64,000 bases of DNA from Sipunculus nudus (Eukaryota > Annelida > Sipuncula > Golfingiida > Sipunculidae): NCBI GenBank assembly GCA_026874595.1, contig CM049321.1, forward strand, positions 15,023,479 through 15,087,478, read 5' to 3'. Below are positions 24,697 to 36,501 of this stretch, in pieces. The notes under the pieces were generated by a model. That model did no database searches, was not told where the DNA came from, and saw nothing but the letters and a program-made list of their open reading frames with translations. Made by a program: the position numbers and the translations under genes. Numbering within the stretch: position 1 is the stretch's first letter; every line of letters begins with the position of its first letter.

Positions 24697-24989
24697 ACAA
24701 GTGACCCATGGGTCATGACGCTCAGCTGACTGGGAAGAGATTCACAAAAGGAAATTTTATCATCAGAATGGTAGATACCCATTCAACTGAAGCATCAAAC
24801 AGATTAACCAACGGGCCAAGATTTAGTCTGTATTTATATATCTGAAAAATAGAGAAAAAATGTGTAAACTTTAAAAACTAGAATACGGGTAGCCGACAAG
24901 TGACTACGTGTATCTGCCAAAATCAGAGTGAAGTGAGGCATGGATTGAGTGGCAAGGGGAAACAGAGTGAGGTATGTTGCATATTAGCA

Positions 24990-26300
24990 TGGATGTCTGC
25001 AGCCTAAATGTGTATGTAGGTTGTGCAACCTACCACAAATCCAAAAAGCTGTCCAAGTTGTATACATATGCAAAATTTTAGGCAGAAAAGTAAAACCACT
25101 ACATGGATATGAGTGATTTTAGCCCACGGCAGACAAACAGACAGACGCTGTGCAAAAATGGTTGCAGTTTTGTGTCTGATAAAGACCTATGTGAGATCTA
25201 AACACAAGCACAATTTTGGCCCAATCGGTCAAATGATTCCTGAGATATTAGCTTGGATTTGTGCAGCGTTAACTAGAAGGTAGGTGCGCCACCTGTCATA
25301 AAATCAAGAAAGCTATCCAGGATGTATAAACCTGCAAAATTTTAGGCAGTTATGTCAAACCACTACAGAGAAATGAGCGATTTTAGGCCACGGCAGACCA
25401 ACAGACAGACGCTGTGCAAAAATGGTTGCAGGTGGCGCCACCAGTTTTGCCTATGATGAAGAGCTATGTGAGATCTATACACATGCAAAATTTTGGCCCG
25501 ATCGGTCAAACGGTTCCCGAGATATGAGCTTGGATGTCTGCAGCATAAACTAGAATAAAGGTGGCGCCACCTGTCATAAAATCAAGAAAGCTATCCAGGA
25601 TGTATAAAACTGCAAAATTTTAGGCAGATATGTCAAACCACTGCCAAGATGTGAGTGACTTTATTGCACGGCAGACAAACAGACAGACGCTGTGCAAAAA
25701 TGGTTGCAGGTGGTGCCACCAGTTGTGTGTATGATAAAGAGCTATGTTAGATCTATACACATGCAAAATTTTGGCCCGATTGGTCAAACGGTTCCCGAGA
25801 TATGAGCTTGGATGTCATCAGCGTGAACGTGAATGTAGGTGGTGCCACCTGTCATAAAATCAAGAAAGCTATCCAGGATGTATAAAACTGCAAAATTTTA
25901 GGCAGATATGTCAAACCACTGCCGAGATATGAGTGACATTATTGCACGGCAGACAAACAGACAGACGCTGTGCAAAAATGGTTGCAGGTGGCGCCACCAG
26001 TTTAGCGTATGATAAAGAGCTATGTTAGATCTATATACATGCAAAATTTTGGCCCGATCGGTCAAACGGTTCCCGAAATATGAGCTTGGATGTCATCAGC
26101 GTGAATGAGAATGTAGGTGGCGCCACCTGTCATAAAATCAAGAAAGCTATCCTGGATGTATACGCATGCCGAATTTCAGGTGAATTAGTCAATTCACTGC
26201 AGAGATATGAGTGATTTTAACCAAAGGCAGATGAACAGATGGACACTGTGCAAACATGGTTACAGGTGGCGCCACCATTTTTTGTGTATGTTATAGAGCT
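24990..26300. repeat. Dimeric ~278-bp tandem array inside C2
   Basis: Same dimer as in G1, with palindromes at about 25,432, 25,562, 25,988, 26,118 and 26,267 and near-matches between. Two element types with different ends share this core. Confidence 0.75.
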
Positions 26301-26488
26301 ATCCAAGGGCTACATTAGTATAAATTTTATTTCCTGATCAGTCAAACGGTTCCCGAGATATGAGCTTGGAAAGCTGATAAAATCAAGTCCCAGAGGAGCT
26401 CTCTGGAAACGAACGCGGCAACGGCGGAGGAACCCGGTCAAAAACATAGTATCCACAAAACTTCGTTTTGGCGGGTACAAAAATACAG

Positions 26489-28780
26489 GTGGCTCCACCA
26501 GTCTGCAGAAACTAATAAAAACACTTACAAACATCAATATCCATGCAAAGAATCATGGTGATCTCCCCATTAGTTGTTCAGATACTTCAGCTTTTGTATC
26601 AAATTGTCCATTATTCTGAGGGATACTTCGGAGTCCTATAGCTTGAAGGATATGGGTAACAGAGACCTAATTTTAAGTTTCCACCGGCACTTTTCATTGG
26701 CCTTCTTGCATGACAAGAATGAAGATTCTAGGTCCAGTTGTTGCGATTTGTACCCTGTTGACAGATAACCACATCTTTAAAGGTATCAAAAAAAGAGAAA
26801 AAAAATCGTAAAAATTTGAAAAAAATAGAGGTGGCGCACCCAGTCTGCAGAAACTGATGGAACAGGTCATGATCAATATGTATGCCGAAAATCATGACCA
26901 TCAGTGTTGTAGTTATTGAGATACTGCAGTTTTTGTATCAAATTTTCCATTATTCTGGGGGGTAATTTGGAGCCATACAGATTAAAGAATATGGGTAACA
27001 GAGACCTAATTTCAGGTTTCCATGGAGACCTTTCATGGGTCTCCCTGTGTGTCAAGAATGAAAATTCTAGGTCCAGTTTTAATGATTTGTGCCCTGTAAA
27101 CAGATGTTCATAACTTTAAAGGTCTCAAAACTAGAGAAAAAATTTGTAAAAAAAACCGAACAAATACAGGTGGTGCCACCGGGCCAGTCTGCAGAAACTG
27201 ATGAAACACTCCATGATCAATATCCATGAAAACAATTATGGTGATCTCTGCATTAGTTGTTCAGATACTTCAGCTTTTGTATCAAATTTTCCATTATTCT
27301 GAGCTGTACTTTGGAGTGCCATAGCTCAAAGGATATGGGTAACAGAGACCTAATTTCAGGTGTCCATGGAGACTTATCATGGGTCTCCCTGTGTGTCAAC
27401 AATGAAGATTCTAGGTCCAGTCCTTACGATTTGTACCCTGTTGACAGATAACTACATCCTGAAAGGTCTCGAAAATAGAGAAAAAAAAATTGTGAAAATT
27501 TGAAAAAATACAGGTGGCACCACCAGTCTGCAGGTACTGATGAAACACCTCTTGATCAATATGTATGCCAAAAATCATGACCATCAGTGTTGTAGTTATT
27601 GAGATGTTGCAGTTTGTTTTTATCAAATTTTCCATTATTCTGGGGGGTTATTGGGAGCCCCCCATAGCTCAAAGGATATGGGTAACAGAGACCTTATTTC
27701 AGGTTTCCATGCAGACTTTTTATGGACCTCTCAGTGTGTCAAGAATGAAGATTCTAGGTCCAGTCTTTATGATTTGTGCCCTGTTAACAGCTGTTCACAT
27801 TTTTAAATTCGTAAAAAATCGAAAAATTCAGGTGGCGCCACCAGTCTGCAGGAAGTGATGGATCGTCTCATGATCAATACGTATGCAAAAAATCATGACC
27901 ATCAGTCAAGTAGTTAATGAGATATTGAAGTTTTTGTATGAAATTTTTGACTTTTCTGGGGGGGGGGGGTACTTTGGGGCCCCATTGCTCGAAGGATATG
28001 GGTAACAGAGATCTAATTTATGGTTTCCACGGAGACTTTTAATAGGTTTCTCAGTGTGTAGAGAATGAAGATTCTAGGTCCAGCGGTTTCGATTTGTGCC
28101 ACGTTAACAGATGACAGCATCTTTAAACGTCTCAAAAATAGAGGAAAAAATTGTTAAAAAATCGAAAAATACAGGTGGCGCCACCAGTCTGCAGGAACTT
28201 ATGGAACATCTCATGATCAATATGTATGCCAAAAATCATGACCAACAGTGTTGTAGTTATTGAGATATTGAAGTTTTTGTATGAAATTTTTTACTATTCT
28301 GGGGGGTACTTTGGGGCCCCATAGCTCGAAGGATATGGGTAACAGAGACCTAATTTCTGGTTTCAAAGGAGATTTTTCATGGACCTCTCAGTGTATCAAG
28401 AATTAAGATTCTAGGTCTAGGCTTTACGATTTGTGCCTTGTTAACAGTTGTTCACATTTTTAAAGGTCTCAAAAATAGAGAAAAAAATTTGTAAAAAATC
28501 GAAAAATATAGGTGGCGCCACCAGTCTGCAGGAAGTGATGGAACATCTCATGATCAATATGTATGCCAAAAATCATGACCATCAGTCAAGTAGTTAATGA
28601 GATATTGAAGTTTTTGTATGAAATTTTTGACTTTTCTGGGGGGTACTTTGGGGCCCCATAGCTCGAAGGATATGGGTAACAGAGACCTAATTTCTGGTTT
28701 CCAAGGAGATTTTTCATGGACCTCTCAGAATCCCAAGTTACAAGGTTCTAGGTTCAGCGGTTACGATTTGTGCCTGGTTA
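26489..28780. repeat. Seven tandem ~340-bp units inside C2
   Basis: Units start at GGTGGCNCCACCAGTCTGCAG-type sequence near 26,489, 26,829, 27,169, 27,510, 27,830, 28,174 and 28,512. Each has ATGGGTAACAGAGACCTAAT and AAGATTCTAGGTCCAG. Units differ mostly by substitutions and small indels. Confidence 0.85.
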
Positions 28781-28882
28781 ACGGACGGACAGACGGACAG
28801 ACGGACGACGGACAAAGAGTGATCGCTATAGCTCAGATGACTTTCAGTCAGCTGAGCTAAAAATTAATATGGACAAAGGATA

Positions 28883-29325
28883 CTGTGGTTGGCTTCATAT
28901 TCGCGAGGCTGAAATTTCGCGATTTCTCCATTATATTGTTTCACGAGGGTTTCGTTTTTGCGATCTCACCAGAACCTAAATCAAATCTTTGTTTAGGCCA
29001 TATCTGTGTGTGTTATTAAATGAGAATAGGTCATGAATGTTGTGATATTCTTTTCATATAACGATGGACCCGTTCACACAGCACAGGTAGAGAAGTTCAA
29101 ATTTAAGGGAACGTTTTCCCGGAACGTTTTCCCTACACTGCATGGATGTAACTTTTTATAAAATTTCTTACTGGTCTAACCTATTTACATGCATTTTTTG
29201 GCAACACTAAATAAGAAAGGTATATTCAATTGGCCAATTATTCCCGAGGGTTTCATTTTCGCGAGTATTTCCCATTTGCGAATATCGCGAAATTAAAACC
29301 CTCGCGAACAAAAAGGCAACCACAG
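28883..29325. mobile_element. 443-bp TA-flanked miniature element, nested in the LINE
   Basis: About 40-bp imperfect inverted ends, CTGTGGTTG...TTCGCGAGG...TTTCGCGA, with TA on both sides (28,881-28,882 and 29,326-29,327), as for Tc1/mariner-type insertions. Removing the element and one TA restores the LINE frame across MDKG and YTGMVLLDLQKAF. No transposase. Confidence 0.82.
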
Positions 29326-31425
29326 TATATTATACTGGAATGGTTTTATTAGATTTGCAAAAGGCATTTGGCACTGTTAATCATAGAATTCTATGTAATA
29401 AGCTATCTGCAATTGGATTATATGAACAAGAAGTATATACTGGTCCTCCTCCTATTCATCAAATAGGAAACGAATAGAAAATATAAGTGGTACTTCATCA
29501 GCTGAGAGTGTAATCACTTGTGGTGTTCCACAAGGTTCCATTCTAGGTCCTTAATTAGCTCTTTCTATTTTATGTGAATGATATTCAAATGGCTGTAAAC
29601 TTATGATTCTGCTCTGTTAGTCTCAGGTAAAAATGTATTTAATATTGAACGTAAACTCAGTCAGGAATTTGAATCAGTTCATAATTGGCTTATAGACAAT
29701 AAATTATCTCTTCACCTTGGAAACAGAATCAATATTATTTGGCAGCAAGAGGAAAGCAGGACATGAATTAAATGTGAAATGTAAAGAGAATTATGTAGAG
29801 AATAAATCAAAAGTAAAATATTTAGGGCAAGTACTAGCCCATACACAATCAGGAGAATAAACTGCAAATGAGATCATTTCTAAATGTAATAACAGACTAG
29901 AATTTATGTATCGACATGCAGAAATGCTTAATCAAAAGTCTAGAGAAACATTATGTTCAACCTTGATTCAGTGCTATTTTGATTATGCATGTTGTAACTG
30001 GTATGATTCACTTAATTTATCTACTGAAAAGAAATTGCAAGTCTGTCAGATCAAAATGGTTAGATTCATACTGAACCTTGACAAACGGTCTCATGTAGGT
30101 TTTGAAGAGCTGTTTAATGTAAGATGGTTTAATGTGGAAAGCAGAGGATCTCAACTCAAGTTAAATCATTGTATAATATTGTAAACAATACAGCTCCAAG
30201 ATATCCTCTAGAACAGCTAGTTTAATGAGTATAAGTTATAGAACATGGTCATTTCACAACGAAAGCAATCATTTGTATACTCATGAATCAAATTATGGAA
30301 CAACTTACCATCTTATTTACAATCCATGCAGTAATTCCAAATATTCAAGAAAAGAGTAAACGTACACCTATTACAAAAGATGAGAGACACAGACAGCAGC
30401 CATTTTATTTACTTTTAATATCCACCTTTTCAGTTGTATGTAAACTCATGTAGCTATGACATCTTTTTTTGCCATTTGTTAGGTTTGCTATAACTATAAA
30501 TGTGTATATGGGTTTATTTTAACCTTTGCATATACTTTAAAGGCATATATTTACTATTTAAGATGCTTTTGTCTAGTCATACAGTGAATTATAATCTGTA
30601 ACAGGCCACATTGGCCACTCAAGCATTTAGTATATGTATTGTTTTTTAGATATTAATATCATACATGTTGATGCCATAGCTATACGTGATTCTCAAGGAT
30701 TCTCTTTTAATAGACTCTCTTTACATTCACTTAATTTTGGCCATGACATATAATTTTAAGGTTTATTTATTACCATTATAGTGCTTTTTATATAGTCATA
30801 CAGTAAACAATATATGTGATAGGCCACGTACTTTTGCCACTTATTTAAATTGTGTAATTATATGCCAAATAAATGTACATTTTTAAAGCTTTACAATCTT
30901 TGGTAACTTTTACATAAAATTTTAGGGATATTACTTTAGGTGCATGGTTTTGTCTAGTCACACTCAGAAAATACTCTGTCATATGCCACATAGGTTATCG
31001 TAATTTAACTTTACTACATTTTATGATAATTTTAAATGACTTTTTCCGATACCTTTTTGTACTATTGTGACTAGTTATGACACATGCAGTCATTTATGTA
31101 TTCTATGATGTTCTGTATTCTTCAGATATAATTTGTACGATCAATCCTGTACATACACTGTTTCTGATAGTGTAACAATGTTTTATTATTTAGAGTCTTT
31201 TATTTATTTTCCACATCCATTTCGAATACTATAAATTGTAATTTAGATTATATATCAGGTATTCCTGCTTGCTGTTGTTTCATGTGTAAATCTTGATCAC
31301 AAGGACCACTATGGAAATAAGTTTGTTTTTTAAACTTTTGAGTGTTATGTCAAGATACTGTTTATTATTATGATTGACTTTGAATGCATGTGTTTGACTA
31401 CCAAAATAAAATCAATCAATCAATT
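29326..31425 (+). pseudogene. LINE reverse transcriptase and 3' UTR, part 2 (CR1/Jockey-like)
   Basis: Continues the LINE of 24,440-24,696 and 28,863-28,882. Seen in order: YTGMVLLDLQKAF (29,331), a GVPQGSILGP-type motif (29,521), a region where the catalytic YADD block is disrupted, then KVKYLGQ (29,810). The C-terminal part (29,906-30,184) includes ETLCSTLIQCYFDYAC and QVCQIKMVRFILNLDKR. A NLPSYLQSM/FKKRVNVHLL end follows near 30,310. Several frameshifts and stops. The ~1-kb AT-rich 3' UTR ends in CAAAATAAAATCAATCAATC, an ATCA tail, at 31,425. Confidence 0.8.
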
Positions 31426-31721
31426 AATCAGTGCTTAATTTTCCCAAAACGTAGGCTTATCCTGGTAAAACTTTTGACATCAGCAGTCGTGATTTTATAC
31501 ACCGGTGGCCTGATAAATTCTAGAAACACAAGTAAGTTTGCGGTGTTTGTAATCAAAAATGTTATAAATATAATGTTTAATTATGATTTCTAACTGTATA
31601 CAAGAATATGATAGTTGGGTTATCTGGAGCCATTCCGAGACCGTTGAGAGCGAAGGTTGGTTTCTTAGTTGATTTGTCTTAATGAAGATTAATTAAAAAA
31701 TTTAGCGGGTTAGTCCCTCGT

Positions 31722-32250
31722 TGAAGTGTGGGCGGTATCCGTGAGAGCTCAAAATCCGAAATGGCTGCCTTCCGCCATTTTGTAATTTATTTTCTTTTCA
31801 CTAGTTTGATTCTGTATTAGGATTATGAGGTTTAAGGGGTCGAATTAATATTTTTATGTCAAATTTGTGATCTGACTAATTTTGACCTTAAAATATATGA
31901 TGGCTGCTGATTTTAAGCAAAAAAAAATCTCTCAAACTTGTCATACATCATCCATAATGAGCTCTAACAGTTAGTCACTCCATGGATATGGTTTCTCTGA
32001 ATATCATTTTAATAATCTGGTGAGGGTGCCTGCCGCAAAGTTGAGAGTGGATAGGCCTACCGAAAAATACAAAAATCCAAGATGGCAGCTACGCTCCATT
32101 TTGAAAATTATTGGTTCAGTGGTTTTGCCTGCAGTGCTGTTCAATAGTCCCCCTATTTGGATACTTTGGTTCCTTGGGTCGAGAAATTTGACCGATTTGA
32201 AACCTTTTTGTAATCCAAGATGAAGGACCGTTGATTTTTAGCTTGATCGA
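31722..32250. repeat. Two diverged ~320-bp tandem units with ATGGC(T/A)GC motifs
   Basis: AAATGGCTGCCTTCCGCCATTTTG (first half, near 31,758) pairs with CCAAGATGGCAGCTACGCTC (second half, near 32,077). Both units end near GATTTTTAGC or GATTTTAAGC. Dispersed repeat; ends not resolved. Confidence 0.45.
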
Positions 32251-33376
32251 GACAATTTTTTCTTATTGTCATAAGGTCTTTATAATGCGCTCTGCTGAAA
32301 GTTCTGATCATGCTGAGCATAGTAATATGCACTATACTATGCTAGATGCACAGTGGTTATCTCTAATAGAAATTAACCTTTCAAAATACATTGATTAGAA
32401 AATTCTAGGCCACGACGAAGTAATTACACTTTTTTTTATATCAGCTGGCACCAGGCTGGTCGAGTCCAAGTCAGAGCACTCGAGTTCAAGTCGACTTACT
32501 GGCAGTCCCACTCTTTTGGAGTATGATCCTTTGAAATATATTTATTAAATAAAATATGTTAACGTTTCCCCATGCACTTTTTGAAATTTGATGTTTAATT
32601 ATATGTTTAGCTCCATACATGCATATAAAGCTTGCTCAAGTCCACACTTAAATTTTCATCATTTAAGTGTTTTAAGAGAAATGCCTTCATATATACACAT
32701 CGTCTGAGGAAAATTATTTCCTGTTCATTTTTAACAAGAGACAGTATTTCTCCACCTTTTCTGAATGAAAAAAATGTTATTATTTTAAATCAAATGAATT
32801 ACACTGGAGATTTGGCTGAAAGTTTGGTAATTGTTTCCAAGTGACCTCTGATAAAAATGTTTCTAAATTGTTAAATAAAAAGAGATACGGAAGTATTCTC
32901 GGCCTGTCATTATAGTCTAGGTAAAAATATATAGTTTCCCGCATACAGTGAATATACTGAAAGCTAATAAGAAATTATGGCATGAGCTTATGGTTAAAGT
33001 ATTACGGAATATTAAGAATGTCATATATCCTCCCTGCAGTCCCAGGTAGACTTCAATGAGTATCCCGACCTTCAGCTTTTGTTTAATGGAGGTTCAATCT
33101 TCCAAAATGCTATAAATGCAATGATTACCAAGTTCAAATTTTAAAATTTTTGTAAAATAGCAATTCCCATATACTGAACCCAAGTCATATACACTCGTTG
33201 TGAATCAGCCTGATTAGCCATTTCACCAGAATGACCACCAGTATCACATAATCCAAAGGTTTTGTTCGACTTCTGTGGTGGGGAAGCGTTTGCTGCAAAT
33301 TATTTTTTTTCGTCTGTAAAAATTTGAAGAATGTAATCCCAGCAGTACCAACGGGGGAAAGTACAAACTTACAGGA
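32251..33376. other. Spacer, nothing recognised
   Basis: No ORF, splice pattern or repeat boundary that I can support. Confidence 0.4.
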
Positions 33377-34600
33377 GTGTATATCACTATTGGAAATCTT
33401 GCAATGAAGTTTCGTTATAGACAGAGCAGCATATTTTTATGCCTTCTCATTCGCCATCAGATTCTCAAATCATATGATATCTCGTTTGACTTGGTCTTCA
33501 AGCCTTTGATAGATGATTTAGCACTTCTCAAGAAAGGTGCAGCTGTGACTGTTGGTGGAGAATTCAAAATAATACAAGCAGGTTTCGCAACCTTAGCGGG
33601 TTATAACCTATCATCCCATGCCGTTTCTGGTTTTTAAACCCATTCCCATGCCGGCAAAATATGTCGAAAGTGTACAGTTGATTATAACCAGTATAAGAGT
33701 AAATTGACCTTGGCAGATCTTGTCCAGAGATATGAGACCGTGTATCAATATCAGTTAAAGACTGCAATGGAAAACGCTGAACACCAGAAAATGTATGGGA
33801 TTAAGAATCCCTGCCCTTTTTCCATGCTGGATTTTTTTCAGAGTGCCTTATGAATTCCCTCCTGATGTCATGCACGATTACATATCATTATCCCCCAAAC
33901 GGTTTGGCATGTGTTAAAACATTTGAAAGATAGCAAACTGGTTCATCTACACCAATTAATAATCCATTGAAAAAGTAGTTGTCCCGACAAGTGACAAACC
34001 AAATACTTTCACTGAAAATACATTCAAAGAGAATGGCTAAATTGTAGGAAGTGCCTGCCAAAAATGGGAATTATTACTCATATTACCTCAGCTGCTAGAC
34101 ATTGCCGGAGTTGATTTTGGCTAAATAAAAGTGTGGAACGTCTATTCAATCTTATGTATGGACTATAAACCGAGTCCCGTGATTGAGATGGGATCTATCC
34201 CCTATCTCCAGGATTTAATAGAAGAATTCTTGGTACTGTACAGAGACACATTTGGTAAGGGGGCTCTGGTACCGAAGCACTATTACCACTTACACTACCC
34301 ATCCATGATCAAAAGATACGGCCCACTTCAAAACCTGTGGTGTATGAGGTTTGAAGCAAAGCACCATGTTAAGAAACTGGCAAGCAATATCAGATGATTC
34401 ATCAATAATTCCCATGCCCTTGCTATCAGACTTCAGAAGAGACAAACCCATATGAATTCTCATCCTCTGCATGATTTCTTTGGCCAGTCAACTAGTGCCA
34501 AGGCCATATTTCAAACAGGTGCCAGTTGACAAGTTTCCTCCTTCCTTGGCATTGACACTTAATTTTTTTGCTATCTGCACTTATCTAGATTTTATAGAGA
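33377..34600 (+). pseudogene. Broken copy of a transposon-associated gene (PKHHxxxHYP family)
   Basis: Several frames give family-like blocks in the right order: GNLAMKFRYRQSSIFLCLL, KPLIDDLALLKKGAAVTV, LAGYNLSSHAVSGF (to 33,637), CRKC (33,663), MHDY near 33,870, then PKHYYHLHYPSMIKRYGPL, LWCMRFEAKHHVKKLA (34,131-34,397) and LAIRLQKRQ (34,420). The order C-x2-C, MHD, PKH-HYP, RFE-KH matches a large group of uncharacterised repeat-like proteins multiplied in fish, cnidarian and mollusc genomes (family recalled, not searched). At least four frame changes and stops mean it cannot be translated as one protein. Chemistry unknown. Confidence 0.6.
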
Positions 34601-34617
34601 AAAGGCTATGAAAGCTG

Positions 34618-36023
34618 TAAAATAATCTCCTCCGAAACGGTCCAGCCAAATTGTTCAATATATCACTTAAATGATCCCAAAGACTAACTCCCTTAAGTTT
34701 GTTCAAATGGCTTGGGTTCAATGAATTTTGGCCAGTTACAGGAAGCTGAACTTAGGCATTTGGCAAAAAAGCATATTAGCATTACATTTTTCAGAAACGG
34801 AAGGAGCTAGAATCACCAAGTGTAATGCAAATATTGGTCACGTGACTCATATCTGAAATTGAGGTGTATGTGGCGCCAGCTGTATTCTTTAGGTCAAAAA
34901 TAATGTAAGCCTCTTTCAGACACTGCTTTATAAATGTTTTATGATGAAACTGCCAACCGAATGGTTTAATTCTTCGCAAACTTTATCCTACTGTAGGGGT
35001 CTCTTCTTTGAATAAACATAGATCTGGTTCTTTGGTATTTTGAATCATAGAAAGCTGAAGCTGGTCTTGTGGCCAAGTATATTAGACTGAGGGTCTGCAA
35101 CAGTCTTTTCTTCAAAACTCTTGTTTCTGATTCTGTATCATTGCACAAAAATGTTTTTAGAGTGGCCTTGTTCAAGTTTACTTAAATGATTTTTGGCTGA
35201 ATAATTGGACCTTTGTCTTTGGACCACATTTGGGACTTTGAGATACTTTGGTAAACAAAGCTGGTGGATTTATTGAATTAACAGACCAAGGTCTGTGCGT
35301 ATATAAGCAGAGCTTAACATACACCATAAATAATTGGCGTCCATGTGTGTTAGATAAGTCCATGAATAAAATATATCTGTATTCAGATTTAGCTTTCAAT
35401 AGGCATCTGTTATTGTCCTAAATCTTTTAATAAATAAATTCTTATGAATACGCATGTCAATTTGAAAAAAAGCATACTAGTCAAAGTCTCGATATATAAA
35501 ATTGGGCATATATATCTGGGATAGCTTTGTCGTATGCAAGACTGGTGGCAATACCTACAATAATTTTTGCACAGTGTTTGCTTTTGTCTCAGGAATGATT
35601 TAACATATTAGTCTGAAATTATGCATGTCCATACATCTCGGATAGTTTTGTTGTATACAAGACTTGTAGTGCCATCTGCAGTTGTTTTGGGGATTTATGC
35701 ATCTGTGGACATAGCTCGTGTTTGAAGAATCTACCTGAACTTTTGCATGTCCAAACATTTTATGGCTTTCTCGTGCACAAAACCGGTGGCTCCACCTACA
35801 ATCATTTTTTATTGTGTACATGTACATGCATCCATGCCAGTATTTTAGAAGTGACGTTTGTGTAATTTGTGCGTATACGCAGGTTCAAAATGTTTAGTAC
35901 TTGCATTTTAGGCTACATATATACATGTGACTGGCGTACTTGTAAAGTAATGGTCCAGCATGGGAGCATTATGCCTGATGTGTATCTCATTGCACAGGTT
36001 TGCATTAGGCCTGGAGGTCTTAT
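34618..36023 (+). mobile_element. Truncated type G Helentron-like element, copy G3 (inverted)
   Basis: The right end is the inverse of the type G hairpin end: GCACAGGTTTGCATTAGGCC (about 35,992-36,011), then a decayed hairpin. The left part (34,618-34,880) is the inverse of the segment found at 9,400-9,690, including GTGGCGCCAGC at 34,871. The TAAAA end is missing. Confidence 0.55.
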
Positions 36024-36432
36024 ATGTTAATATAAATTGGTTTGCTCTTTTTGGCTTTAGCCATATTGCCACATGTCATTGAATGTTTACCTAAATCTTA
36101 AACAAAAGAGACATCTAAGATCTTTAAATTACGTTTTACCATGTGGCAAATCAAAGACTTAGTGACGAAGTGTTTGTTTTCGACTGCTTGAATGGGTCAT
36201 TTTTGGATCTTCTGCATCCAGGCCGGAATTGTGTGAAGGGGGATACACAAGTTTCTTACTGTTGTCAACATGTTTAAGAAGAAAATCCTTAGGTGGTAAA
36301 GGTTTTATAATAGAACTTAGTTTTAAAACTGTTCGAAATAGGCTCAGACTTCAAAGGTTCTACAGGCACGTTGTAACACTACTCCGTGGCGCGTACAGTG
36401 GAGTGACCTCTGGCGGAGAATGGCACAGTTCA

Positions 36433-36501
36433 GGTTAGACTGGTACCCTGCTAGATCTATGTGGCTTGAGGGCCTTAATAGAGCAGGGTACCAGTCTAAC
36501 C
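36433..36501. mobile_element. 69-bp mini-element with 20-bp perfect inverted ends
   Basis: GGTTAGACTGGTACCCTGCT (36,433-36,452) and its exact inverse (36,482-36,501) flank a 29-nt loop. AGTTCA repeats directly on both sides (36,427-36,432 and 36,502-36,507), like a 6-bp target duplication. Could instead be a structured RNA hairpin. Confidence 0.6.

Larger units (their letters stand above)
24697..28862 (-). mobile_element. Type C Helentron-like element, copy C2 (4.17 kb), inserted in a LINE
   Basis: Left end ACAAGTGACCCATGGGTCA (perfect 14-bp palindrome), then TGAC and GCTCAGCTGAC. Right end GTCAGCTGAGC then TAAAA (28,862), after a GGACAGACGGACGACGG tract. Flanking LINE codons join without loss or duplication across the insertion, so the ends are placed to within a base or so. 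The interior has two repeat arrays: a GGTGGCGCCACC dimer array (about 24,990-26,300) and seven ~340-bp units (26,489-28,862). Between them (26,391-26,440) is a CG-rich block GAACGCGGCAACGGCGGAGG, also seen inverted at 53,865. No coding sequence. Confidence 0.8.
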
